A stretch of DNA of 58,257 bases from an uncultured Bacteroidales bacterium (GTDB lineage Bacteria; Bacteroidota; Bacteroidia; Bacteroidales; FEN-979): the NCBI GenBank assembly GCA_903875045.1, contig CAIQUS010000073.1, forward strand, positions 1 through 58,257, read 5' to 3'. Below the pieces are notes generated by a model that made no database searches, was not told the origin of the DNA, and saw nothing but the letters and a program-made list of their open reading frames with translations. Shown here one piece after another: positions 17,273 to 26,134 of the stretch. Each line of letters opens with the position of its first letter. Within the stretch, counting starts at the first letter, position 1. Position numbers and translations under genes: made by a program.

Positions 17273-17872
17273 ATGGATTCATTTTATGATATTTCAATAG
17301 TCATTATCGACAGAAACACCTCGTTGCATTTAGAGCGTTGCATCAGAAGCTGCATTGCGCAAACTTACCCTGGAAGGGCTTATGAACTGATGCTGATTCA
17401 CAGTGGCACAAATGAAATTGTTGACGACATTCTTTCGAATTACAACCGGCGGCATGCTATCAATTCGTATGTGTCAACCATGGAACCAGCTGACATTTTA
17501 CAATCAGCCATAAAACATTCAACGGGAAGATTCCTGGTGTTCATCGACAGTGAAGATTATATCTCAGATTATATGCTTCTCTGCCAAACCATTTTCTTGT
17601 ACGATAATCCATCATTCAATGGTGTTCTTGTTGATTATTGGATTGTTAACAGGGAAACCGATGTTAAAATGTCAAGAGTTGTTGCAACGGAACAACCCAT
17701 ACTGCAAGGAACCATGTTCAAGAAGGATTTACTCTTAAAACTCAGCCGTTCTGAAGGACCTAAACTTGTATATGATCCGGAGATGTTAAAAGAGGTGTTG
17801 CTGAGAAACGGGAAATTTGGTTATCTCCCGATTTCGTTTTATCGTAAATCCGTCAATCCGGCCAATAGCTGA
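17273..17872 (+). CDS. Short family-2-like glycosyltransferase
   Basis: 199 residues, shorter than a usual GT2 (250-330). The N-terminus DISIVIIDRNTSLHLERCI and the FIDSEDYIS segment near 85-93 fit the GT-A fold nucleotide site, though the DxD position reads DSED. The C-terminal acceptor part is short. It precedes the CMP-sugar synthetase and NeuB fusion, a placement that suggests a role in the nonulosonate side of the polymer, but no substrate can be assigned. It may be a noncatalytic or degenerate GT2. Confidence 0.6.
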   Translation: MDSFYDISIVIIDRNTSLHLERCIRSCIAQTYPGRAYELMLIHSGTNEIVDDILSNYNRRHAINSYVSTMEPADILQSAIKHSTGRFLVFIDSEDYISDYMLLCQTIFLYDNPSFNGVLVDYWIVNRETDVKMSRVVATEQPILQGTMFKKDLLLKLSRSEGPKLVYDPEMLKEVLLRNGKFGYLPISFYRKSVNPANS

Positions 17873-17967
17873 TCATTGTCACACATCGGTTTACGGTGTT
17901 AAGTCAACTGGCAAATCATATTGATAAAATTGGTTCACCATTGGAATGATAATTTAAAAAGGAAATC

Positions 17968-18705
17968 GTGAAAAATAATTTGAAGATTATTGCTATCGTT
18001 CCTGCACGATCCGGTTCAAAGGGAGTGCCCGGAAAAAACATCCGTCCCCTTGCAGGAAAGCCCTTACTGGGATGGATCATTGAAGCGGCAAAACGTTCAG
18101 GTTTTATTGATCGGGTTATTTGTTCAACAGATTCAGCCGAATATGCCGAAATTGCCGGCCAATTCGGTGCAGAAACCCCATTTCTCCGTCCGGCAGAATA
18201 CGCAACTGATGCTGCAACAGATATTCAGGTGCTTACCCATGCTGTGAATTGGCTGGAAACACATGAAAATTATCATCCGGATATTATTTTACGTTTGCAA
18301 CCTACCAATCCAACATTCACAACTGAATTAATTGATGAAGGAATTCAAAAATTATTAAGTACTGCAGGGGCGGATTCGGTTCGTGCAATCGCAAAATGTC
18401 ATAAACATCCCTATAAAATGTGGAAAAGATCCCGGACGGAGGGATTTATTGAGCCATTTTTCGGACCGGAAATTACCCATTACCAGGAACCTTTTAATTT
18501 AGGCCGTCAGCAACTACCGGAAGTTTTTCTTCAGGTTGGTGTGATGGAAGTGTTACATTATCATACACTTATTGACATGAAATCGATGGCAGGAACGAAG
18601 GTCATCCCATTAATTATTGAAAATGAATTAAACATTATAGATATCGACACGGAGATGGATTTTATCCTCGCCGAACTGGTGATACAGAAACTAAATTTAA
18701 AATGA
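17968..18705 (+). CDS. CMP-nonulosonic acid cytidylyltransferase (NeuA/LegF family)
   Basis: 245 residues, GTG start. The N-terminus IIAIVPARSGSKGVPGKNI is the CTP-binding loop of acylneuraminate cytidylyltransferases, which couple CMP to a 9-carbon nonulosonic acid. Other conserved parts are ICSTDSAEYAEIA, LRPAEYATD, LLRLQPTNP (here ILRLQPTNP near 109) and a C-terminal DIDTEMDF. The next gene encodes the sugar-condensing NeuB-type synthase, 22 bp away, so the pair makes and activates one sugar. Neu5Ac, legionaminate, pseudaminate and Kdn types cannot be separated by eye. Confidence 0.85.
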   Translation: MKNNLKIIAIVPARSGSKGVPGKNIRPLAGKPLLGWIIEAAKRSGFIDRVICSTDSAEYAEIAGQFGAETPFLRPAEYATDAATDIQVLTHAVNWLETHENYHPDIILRLQPTNPTFTTELIDEGIQKLLSTAGADSVRAIAKCHKHPYKMWKRSRTEGFIEPFFGPEITHYQEPFNLGRQQLPEVFLQVGVMEVLHYHTLIDMKSMAGTKVIPLIIENELNIIDIDTEMDFILAELVIQKLNLK

Positions 18706-18727
18706 TTTTAAACTAAATACTTGAAAT

Positions 18728-20695
18728 ATGTCAAATAACTGGTTTGCCCCAAATCCAATGGACGGAATTTTGGGCAAAAAAATAAGTTCAGTGCGAATTG
18801 GTAACCATTTTGTAGGAGAAGGTTACCCTGCGTATCTGATTGGTGAAATAGGGCTTAATCATGCCGGGAAACTCGACAAAGCAATAGAATTAATTGATAT
18901 AGCTGTTGAAGCAGGATTGGATGCTGTAAAATTTCAAAAACGCACACTGAATAAAATTTATCGGCAGGATCTGCTCGATGATCCAAATACCTATGAAGAG
19001 GGATTCAGATACCTGATACCGATTTTAAAAGAAACAGAATTCGGACGTGAACAATACGATCAATTATATGCCCATTGTCAGAAACGCGGCATTGACTTTC
19101 TCTGTACCCCGTTCGACGAAGAAGCTGTTGATTTTCTGGCGCCATATAACCTGCCTGCCTTTAAAGTGGCCTCCGGTGATATGCATAACCTCATCCTTCT
19201 TGAGAAAATTATCGGAACAGGAAAGCCGCTGATCATTTCAACCGGAATGGCGACTTTTGAAGATATCGACCGTATTGGTAATTTCCTGCGGCGCTGGGAT
19301 GTTGAATGTATTCTGCTTCATGCGGTTTCAGCCTATCCAACACCTGTTGGTGACACACAATTGAACGTGATCAAGGAGTTAAAAGCGAGGTATGGCGTAC
19401 CGGTCGGACTCTCCAGCCACGAATTTGGATTTGAAATTTCAGCTATTTCTATTGCCGCTGGTGCATGTTTGATTGAACGCCATATTACCCTTGACAAAAG
19501 GGAAGAAGGCCCCGACCATTCCTCAAGCCTGGAGCCTGAGGAACTTAAAGAAATGGTGCGTCGGGTAAGGTTTATCGAGGAGGCAATGGGATCCCCGAGA
19601 AAAAAATTGTCCCGAATTGTGATCAGAAATCAGGAAACTTTATCAAAAAGTTTGGTTGCTTCCAGGGATATATCCATTGGCGAACCAATTCTGCGGAGCA
19701 TGATTTCTGCGAAAGGCCCTGGAAAAGGCCTCAGTCCTGTACATTTATACGATCTGATTGGCAAAATAGCACGAAGAGCGGTTCCCAAAGATAATTTTTT
19801 CCTAAATTCCGACATTGAGGAGCATGTGGAATTATCAAACTATGTCCCAAATTTCGATTCAATCTGGGGATTGAAAGGACGTTTTTTCGACCTGGATGTA
19901 TACAACGAAAGATACAATCCGAAGTTTGTTGAAATTCACCTTAATGATAAGGATCTTGACTACCCCTTTGAAGAAATGCATGCCGGCTGCCATTATCCTT
20001 TTGAAATATATCTTCATTACCCAACTTACTGGCACAGAAGTGTTGTCAACCTTGCTTCGGAAAACATGGAAGAGCGTATGCAGCATATCAATGTAGTTCA
20101 ACGGGTTATCGATCTGGCAAGGCGCATAGCCCCCTATTTTACCGGAACACCCAAAGTGGTGGTACACATGGGGGGAATGGACCTTAAACCAATACCTGAC
20201 AACAGGCATCTTATTGAGCTCGGATATGATTCCATGCGGAAATTAAATACGGAAGGCGTTGTTTTCTTAGCTGAAAATAATCCGCCCCGTCCATGGTATT
20301 TTTCAGGTCAGTGGTATGACAATGCATTTTGTCATCCTCAGGAAATGATAGATTTTTGTACAGAATTTAATCTTCCGATGTGTTTTGATTTTTCCCACGC
20401 AAAACTATTCTGTAATGTTACCGGGTATGATTTCTACGAATATGTTCGCCAGGTAGCTCCGATTACCAAACATCTCCATGTGTGCGATGCGTATGGCATT
20501 GACGGTGAAGGCATGCAAATCGGAGAAGGGGAGATCGACATGAAGGAGACAATAAAAATTCTTGCTGAGTATGGTGACCTTTCAACCATGAGTTGGACCC
20601 CGGAGATATGGCAAGGTCACAATCATGATTATCACGGATTTTTACTTGGGTTCAGCAGGTTGATCAACATTCCGGAGCTAAAAGCGGAGGTGTAA
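18728..20695 (+). CDS. Fusion: NeuB-type nonulosonate synthase + SAF domain + xylose-isomerase-like TIM barrel
   Basis: 655 residues, about twice the length of NeuB/LegI (about 340). Residues 35-290 are the PEP-dependent condensing barrel: IGEIGLNHAGKL, DAVKFQKR, CTPFDEE, KVASGDM, ISTGMA, and GLSSHEFG with ERHITLD...GPDHSSSLEP carrying the metal and PEP residues. Residues 300-360 are an SAF/antifreeze-like domain (LVASRDISIGE, KGPGKGL). Residues 375-650 look like a sugar isomerase/epimerase TIM barrel (AP-endonuclease-2 superfamily) with candidate metal ligands in LAENNPP, FDFSHAK, HLHVCDA and TPEIW. Condensing and isomerising steps may be coupled in one chain. The product and the isomerase substrate are unknown. 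Confidence 0.85.
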   Translation: MSNNWFAPNPMDGILGKKISSVRIGNHFVGEGYPAYLIGEIGLNHAGKLDKAIELIDIAVEAGLDAVKFQKRTLNKIYRQDLLDDPNTYEEGFRYLIPILKETEFGREQYDQLYAHCQKRGIDFLCTPFDEEAVDFLAPYNLPAFKVASGDMHNLILLEKIIGTGKPLIISTGMATFEDIDRIGNFLRRWDVECILLHAVSAYPTPVGDTQLNVIKELKARYGVPVGLSSHEFGFEISAISIAAGACLIERHITLDKREEGPDHSSSLEPEELKEMVRRVRFIEEAMGSPRKKLSRIVIRNQETLSKSLVASRDISIGEPILRSMISAKGPGKGLSPVHLYDLIGKIARRAVPKDNFFLNSDIEEHVELSNYVPNFDSIWGLKGRFFDLDVYNERYNPKFVEIHLNDKDLDYPFEEMHAGCHYPFEIYLHYPTYWHRSVVNLASENMEERMQHINVVQRVIDLARRIAPYFTGTPKVVVHMGGMDLKPIPDNRHLIELGYDSMRKLNTEGVVFLAENNPPRPWYFSGQWYDNAFCHPQEMIDFCTEFNLPMCFDFSHAKLFCNVTGYDFYEYVRQVAPITKHLHVCDAYGIDGEGMQIGEGEIDMKETIKILAEYGDLSTMSWTPEIWQGHNHDYHGFLLGFSRLINIPELKAEV

Positions 20696-20733
20696 AAAAT
20701 CGGCTCAGGCCATATAGGTTTATAAAAGCAGAA

Positions 20734-22335
20734 ATGTTAAAAAAAATTGTCCTTAAGTTATTGTATTTCTACCGGTTAATTCTGTGTGAATTTGATTTGC
20801 TGTTCAGAAAAACGACAAAACCATCTCAAACCGTATCACAATCGATCAGACAGTGGCTGATTGTCATAAATTCATCGGAGTTACAACCGGTTCGGGGAAG
20901 GGTATTAATTTCAGCCCTTAGAAACAGAACCTGGATTGAATGGGCAGTTTACTGTGCCTGTATGCTGAGAAGATTAGGATTTGAATCAACTTTATTCTAT
21001 GATGGTCAGCTGGTTCAAGTACTTTATCCGGCTAAAATTGCAAAGTTCAATTTTTTCCGTCAGGCATCAAAAGTTCCGGGAATCAGACTTGTGGATATCA
21101 ATCTGCCTGCAAAAAAACCTGCAGAAAGCAAATGGATGGGTGAAGTGAATGATTGGGCAATAACTGCGCTTGCTTATGATCTTCATATTGAAGAAAATGA
21201 CATAAACAATGACCTGGCGCGTTATGCAGCGCAATTAAAAACCAAGAGTGAATATGCCGCACATCTGGCATCGGGCCTGGAAGAATTTTTATCAGCCAAT
21301 TCATTTCAACGGGCATTCCTTTACAGCGGTCTGATCGGTGAATCGAAAGTTCTTCTGACAGTTCTGAGATCATTCAATATTGACACCATTTGTCTGGAAG
21401 GCTGGGGATGGCGCCCGGGTCATTTGATTTATAATCTCAATGCCCCTGCCCTGGAGTACAATATGGATGGCTGGATCAAATCAACCGGAGAATGGGATGC
21501 AACCAAGGAAAAGGAGATGCAAAAATACCTCAGGTTCCTGGAAGGGGAAGATTACACAGATTCTAAATGGCTGAACAATTTTTACAGGGTACAGCGCTCA
21601 AAAGCCAAAGATGATTTACCACAGGCGCTGGCAACATTTTTAGAAGGCAGTGACCCTATCTTTCTGCTTGCCCCGAATGTAATCGGCGACAGTTCCATGT
21701 TAAACAGACACACCTTTTTCCCGGGTGAAAAAGTCTGGATCAGGGAAATAATTGACTGGTTTAAGAAAAGGCCTTCTGTCAAACTAGTCATCAGGGCCCA
21801 TCCGGGGGAGGTATGGGCAGGACCAAAATGTCAATCGCATATTGGCGAATTCGCCCGAAAAGAGGCAAAGGGTATTGCAAATGTGTTTGTCATCGACGGA
21901 TTTGATAAAGTGAATACCTTCGCCCTCATACCTTATGTCAGGGCCGGGCTGGTATGGATCAGCAACGCCGGGGTCGACTTTGTGCTGCGCGGTCTGCCTG
22001 TTATGACAGCTGCAAGGCCAAAGTACAGCGGAATGGGGATTGTTTTGGAACCGGACAATAAACTGGACTATTTTCAAAAAATTGAAGAGTGGATTTTTGC
22101 ACAGGACCGGCCTACCCCGATGCAAATTAGTCAGGGCAAGCGGTATTTGTATGTTGTGTTTAAAGGATTTTCATTCGAAGCATGCAGCCCGGATTACCGA
22201 GCAACAGGTTTTATCATCGACAAAATGCCCAATCAGGAGGAGCACGATAAATTTTATAAAATAATGATCGGCGATTTACCCATGCCCGATTTGGAGCATC
22301 AGTCAATCCCTGAAAACTGTTCCTCATCCAGATGA
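20734..22335 (+). CDS. Capsule-type GT-B glycosyltransferase candidate (KpsS/PF05159-like)
   Basis: 533 residues, no clear membrane anchor. I do not recognise a close named family, but the C-terminal half resembles the capsule-biosynthesis transferase fold: VIRAHPGE near 353-360 (HP-x-E motif), then FALIPYVRAGLVWISNAGVD and LRGLPVMT, the nucleotide-site loop (Ser/Asn-x-Gly...). CMP-sugar transferases of the KpsC/KpsS type use such motifs. Its position directly after the CMP-nonulosonate genes makes a nonulosonate transferase the best guess. It overlaps the flippase gene by 4 bp (ATGA). Confidence 0.5.
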   Translation: MLKKIVLKLLYFYRLILCEFDLLFRKTTKPSQTVSQSIRQWLIVINSSELQPVRGRVLISALRNRTWIEWAVYCACMLRRLGFESTLFYDGQLVQVLYPAKIAKFNFFRQASKVPGIRLVDINLPAKKPAESKWMGEVNDWAITALAYDLHIEENDINNDLARYAAQLKTKSEYAAHLASGLEEFLSANSFQRAFLYSGLIGESKVLLTVLRSFNIDTICLEGWGWRPGHLIYNLNAPALEYNMDGWIKSTGEWDATKEKEMQKYLRFLEGEDYTDSKWLNNFYRVQRSKAKDDLPQALATFLEGSDPIFLLAPNVIGDSSMLNRHTFFPGEKVWIREIIDWFKKRPSVKLVIRAHPGEVWAGPKCQSHIGEFARKEAKGIANVFVIDGFDKVNTFALIPYVRAGLVWISNAGVDFVLRGLPVMTAARPKYSGMGIVLEPDNKLDYFQKIEEWIFAQDRPTPMQISQGKRYLYVVFKGFSFEACSPDYRATGFIIDKMPNQEEHDKFYKIMIGDLPMPDLEHQSIPENCSSSR

Positions 22336-23585
22336 ATTTCAAAACGCTGACCCGCCACAAAACCCTGGCACATTACCTCTCTTCCTCCTTTTTATCACTC
22401 CCGGTTTCTCTTCTTACAGGCTTTATTGTTTTCAGATCTGTCGACCCCTACCTGATGGGAATCTGGGGCACGATGCTGATTTATGAAACCTATGCAAATT
22501 TTTTCAGATTAGGGATTATCAACGGAATGAACCGCGAACTCCCTTACGCACTGGGAGCCGGCAATACAGGGGAGGCAATGAAATATGCCCAGACAACACT
22601 CTCCTTTACGCTGATAAATATTCTTGTCATCTTTTTACTGACACCCTTCATTGCCTGGAATTTTGAATTTAATAAGTTTTACATTGCAGGGATCTCGATC
22701 GCCCTGCTGCGTGTAACCCTCTCTTTTTACACCACCTACCTTTCCGGTACTTTTCGATCGGACGACAGTTTTAAAAAACTGAGCAACATCCAATATTCTT
22801 TATTGGTGGTCAAATTACTTACCTGTCCGCTGGTGTTTACCGGGTTTTACGGTTTCCTGGTGTTTGAATTGATCCAGGTATTGGCCAATACCGTTTTGCT
22901 CCACCACTTCAGGCCCTTTAAAATTAATCCAAAGTTTCATATCCCGGAGTTTCTGAAACTTTTCAAGATCGGGTTACCCATATTTATCACATCATACCTG
23001 ATGTCGGTGGTAGATACCTTTCCCCGCCTTTTCATTCTGCATTACAGCCAGGAAAAAATGCTGGGATTGTACGCTCCCGTAATCCTGCTGTTAACGACCG
23101 TCGCGATTGTTCCCGGAACTCTTTCGACCTACATGTATCCAAAACTATCTTTTCATTTCGGGCAAAAAAACGATGGGAGGGCCATCTGGCGTCAATTGCT
23201 GAAAATCTACACCTTGTCCTTTTTCTTCATCCTCCTCTGCATGATCATCATTTATTTTATCATCGACTATTTTGTACTGCTGTTTCCAAAATACAGTGAA
23301 TCCCTCCCCTACCTGAAACTTGCACTGCTGGCCTGCCCTTTCGTCTTTTTCAAGCTTGGCAACATGCTGAATACGATCCTTAAGAATTACTTCTACATGC
23401 TCATGTTTGTTGCAATTTATGCTTTGATCCAGGCGGCATCCCTGTTTTTTCTGTTCAGACTGTATTCAGATATTCTGAAGGTGGTGATCTATTCCCAGGT
23501 CATAACTTCCTTCCTCATGCTGCTAATCAGTATGATGATGAATTATAGATTGTTATCTGTCCGACAACCCGTTAAACCATTATGA
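22332..23585 (+). CDS. wzx: Wzx-type polysaccharide flippase
   Basis: 417 residues, very hydrophobic, with about 12 predicted membrane spans across its length. It belongs to the MOP/PST flippase superfamily, which moves undecaprenyl-linked repeat units to the periplasm. The N-terminus (LSSSFLSLPVSLLTGFIVFR) and a central basic loop between halves fit. It overlaps the preceding gene by 4 bp and the following acyltransferase by 4 bp, so translation is probably coupled. With the Wzy-like gene at 27127 it defines a Wzx/Wzy-dependent locus. Confidence 0.8.
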   Translation: MNFKTLTRHKTLAHYLSSSFLSLPVSLLTGFIVFRSVDPYLMGIWGTMLIYETYANFFRLGIINGMNRELPYALGAGNTGEAMKYAQTTLSFTLINILVIFLLTPFIAWNFEFNKFYIAGISIALLRVTLSFYTTYLSGTFRSDDSFKKLSNIQYSLLVVKLLTCPLVFTGFYGFLVFELIQVLANTVLLHHFRPFKINPKFHIPEFLKLFKIGLPIFITSYLMSVVDTFPRLFILHYSQEKMLGLYAPVILLLTTVAIVPGTLSTYMYPKLSFHFGQKNDGRAIWRQLLKIYTLSFFFILLCMIIIYFIIDYFVLLFPKYSESLPYLKLALLACPFVFFKLGNMLNTILKNYFYMLMFVAIYALIQAASLFFLFRLYSDILKVVIYSQVITSFLMLLISMMMNYRLLSVRQPVKPL

Positions 23586-24217
23586 AAGATATCCGCACCG
23601 GTTTATTATCCGACCCGACAGGCTATTTTGCATTGCGCATTGATACATACCTGTTGCTGGTTCAGCGTTCCATATTTACGTCATGGGTAAAGATGAAAAT
23701 GTCGCTGCGCCGGATAAGATACGGCAAAGGCATTGCATTTTACGGGAATGCGATTATCAGGCGGTTTCCAGGGAGCAGTGTCATTATCGGGAACAATTGC
23801 CGGTTCCGATCCTCATTCGCCTCTAACGCGGTCGGATTAAACCGAAAATGTTTTATCTCTACCCTGGAACCCGGTGCTGTTTTGCAAATTGGTGATAACT
23901 CCGGTTTCAGTGCAACTGTTATCGGTTGTGCCGAGTCTGTCACCATCGGCAGGAATGTGATTTGTGGCGGCAACACCTTCATCACCGACTATGACTGGCA
24001 TGCCATCGACCGTTCCGATCCAAAAGCAAAAGCGCTGTCATCACCGGTGGTGATCGAAGACAATGTCTGGCTGGGATTAAACGCGGTGGTGCTGAAAGGC
24101 GTCACCATCGGAAAGGGAAGCATTATCGGGGCAAACAGCGTGGTAACCAAATCAATTCCTGCGGGTGTGATTGCTGCAGGGAATCCGTGCAGGGTGGTAA
24201 AGGAACTCTCATCTTAA
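23582..24217 (+). CDS. Hexapeptide-repeat (left-handed beta-helix) acyltransferase
   Basis: 211 residues. From about 60 onward it shows [LIV]-G-x4 hexapeptide turns (IIGNNCRF, LQIGDNSG, VTIGRNVI) and the C-terminal signature IEDNVWLGLNAVVLKGVTIGKGSII, given by its start near 160, with GNPCRVVKEL at the end. Such WbbJ/WcaF-type enzymes O- or N-acetylate sugars using acetyl-CoA. The motif CGGNTFITDYDWHAID carries the likely catalytic His. It overlaps the flippase stop by 4 bp. Confidence 0.85.
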   Translation: MKDIRTGLLSDPTGYFALRIDTYLLLVQRSIFTSWVKMKMSLRRIRYGKGIAFYGNAIIRRFPGSSVIIGNNCRFRSSFASNAVGLNRKCFISTLEPGAVLQIGDNSGFSATVIGCAESVTIGRNVICGGNTFITDYDWHAIDRSDPKAKALSSPVVIEDNVWLGLNAVVLKGVTIGKGSIIGANSVVTKSIPAGVIAAGNPCRVVKELSS

Positions 24218-24252
24218 GATAAGAATATCTCTTCACATAAACAATAGCGCTT

Positions 24253-25473
24253 ATGCCATCTAAGAGCCTTAAACACATTATTAATATTGGAATTTCCGGA
24301 TTCCCGGAATTAAAAACAGCACCTATTCATAAGTGTCTTTTTATCAATAAAATTCTTTCAGAAGCAGGAATAAAAGCTGTCGTCATTAATAACGAATCTT
24401 TGATTCCCAAATCATCTGGTGAACTAATTTCAAAAAAAGGTACTTTCGAGAATATTGAGTATTTCTATACCACAATCACACCATACATCTCTAAATCAAA
24501 AATTATCAGACAACTTCAGAAACTCTGGGGCAAAGTAGGTGAGCTTTTCTTTATCATACACTATAAGCTAAAGTATGGTATTGATATCGCAATTTTCTAT
24601 ACTGATGGTTCACTTTTAAAATTGATATACTACAGACTACTGTCCAAGATATTATTCTATAAAATGGTTATCTGTTACGTGGAATTCCGTTCAGATTTTT
24701 CAACAAGAAAACAACAATTTTATTCAAGGAATAATGATGAACTTTTCGATCACTATTTTCCAAATTTTGTTGACGCAGTGCTTCCAATAAGTGAATATTT
24801 AATTTCACATGTAAAATCTGTTTCAAAAAATAAACCAATTTTCAAATTGCCACCACTCTTCGATTTTAACTTGGTTGGTAATGATCATTCATCAGATCAG
24901 CCATTTTTTCTCTTTTGTGGTTCTGCAGGTTTCCATGACGTTGTTGTTTTTATCATTGAATCATTTGAAATATTAGATGATCCTGATTTTTATCTTTATC
25001 TTGTTATCAGTGGAGATCCAATCGAATTAAACAGACTTCGGAAAAGAATAGATTCAAGTAAAAAAAATAATAAGATTAAATTGTTATCAGATTTAAGTTT
25101 TCAAAAACTGATTTCTTTATACTTGCAGGCAAAGGGATTATTAATCCCTTTAAGATCGAATTTGAGGGACTCTGCGCGATTTCCTCAAAAGATAGCAGAA
25201 TACGTGGCTTCCGGCAACCCTGTTATCTCCACAAATGAAGGTGAAATGAAGCATTATTTTTCTGACGGTATAAGTGCTTTATTAGCTCAAAAATACGATA
25301 TTTCGCTGTTTTCTGAAAAGATGAAGTTTGTTGTCAGTAATCCGGAACTTGCAGCAAAAATTGGAGAGCATGGAAAAAAAATAGGATTGGACCACTTTCA
25401 TTATGAAACATACAAAGAACGCCTCCCTCACTTTTTAACTCAAGTATTAAATTCAAAAAAGAATAGATCATGA
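24253..25473 (+). CDS. GT-B family glycosyltransferase (GT4-like)
   Basis: 406 residues. The C-terminal half has the GT4-like nucleotide site: FLFCGSAGFHD near 220 (start of the second Rossmann fold), then FPQKIAEYVASGNPVISTNEGE near 314-335 in place of the usual E-x7-E loop, and ISLFSEKMKFVVSNPEL near the end. The N-terminal acceptor domain is typical. The gene is clearly more AT-rich than its neighbours (many AAA, TTT, ATT codons), suggesting recent acquisition. It overlaps the next gene by 4 bp. Confidence 0.75.
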   Translation: MPSKSLKHIINIGISGFPELKTAPIHKCLFINKILSEAGIKAVVINNESLIPKSSGELISKKGTFENIEYFYTTITPYISKSKIIRQLQKLWGKVGELFFIIHYKLKYGIDIAIFYTDGSLLKLIYYRLLSKILFYKMVICYVEFRSDFSTRKQQFYSRNNDELFDHYFPNFVDAVLPISEYLISHVKSVSKNKPIFKLPPLFDFNLVGNDHSSDQPFFLFCGSAGFHDVVVFIIESFEILDDPDFYLYLVISGDPIELNRLRKRIDSSKKNNKIKLLSDLSFQKLISLYLQAKGLLIPLRSNLRDSARFPQKIAEYVASGNPVISTNEGEMKHYFSDGISALLAQKYDISLFSEKMKFVVSNPELAAKIGEHGKKIGLDHFHYETYKERLPHFLTQVLNSKKNRS

Positions 25474-26090
25474 AAGGATTCTCGATGCTAAAGAAAGTTT
25501 TTTCTCTTATAAAAAATCAATACGAAATTCGAAAATACACGAATTATAACATTGCCGAATATTTCCGAATGCAAGGTGCACAAATCGGTGAGGATTGTTT
25601 TTTCAGCATCAGGACGCTTTCTTCGGAACCCTTTCTCATAAAAATTGGTAACCATGTCGGAGTCGCTTCAGGGGTTCAGTTCCTGACACACAGTTTGGGG
25701 TGGTCTTTTAGAGACAGAATTCCCGATTTGCAGGTTTTTGGAAAAATAGTTATTGGAAACAACTGCAATATTGGAGTCAACGCCATAATTCTCCCGAATG
25801 TTACCATTGGAGATAATTGTGTAATTGCAGCAGGCGCAATTGTGATCAAAGATATTCCTTCAAATTCTATTGTTGCAGGTGTTCCAGGCAAAGTGATTGG
25901 CAACACGGATGATTATTTTGAAAAAGCAAGAAAAACATGGGAGGCCCAAAAACCTGAAGGGTATTTAGCAGAGCTTCAACCAGGGAAAACCTATTCCCCC
26001 GCTTACTTCGACAGTGTCAGAAGTAAACCGGAATACAGAAAATTATTAAGGAATCACCTTACGAAACTTTTCTGGGGTGAGGAAAGGTAA
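25470..26090 (+). CDS. Hexapeptide-repeat acyltransferase
   Basis: 206 residues; a second Met (MLKK) six codons in is an alternative start. Left-handed beta-helix signatures: IKIGNHVGVASGVQFLTH with the likely catalytic His, then VIGNNCNIGVNAIILPNVTIG near 90-112 and VAGVPGKVIG. WcaF/LacA-like sugar acetyltransferase family. A C-terminal extension of about 55 residues (after 150) is not assigned. ATGA overlap with the upstream glycosyltransferase suggests the pair adds and decorates the same sugar. AT-rich like its neighbour. Confidence 0.82.
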   Translation: MKGFSMLKKVFSLIKNQYEIRKYTNYNIAEYFRMQGAQIGEDCFFSIRTLSSEPFLIKIGNHVGVASGVQFLTHSLGWSFRDRIPDLQVFGKIVIGNNCNIGVNAIILPNVTIGDNCVIAAGAIVIKDIPSNSIVAGVPGKVIGNTDDYFEKARKTWEAQKPEGYLAELQPGKTYSPAYFDSVRSKPEYRKLLRNHLTKLFWGEER

Positions 26091-26134
26091 TAATCATAAA
26101 TATTTTCATCGTAAACTATTAATAACCTGAATAA

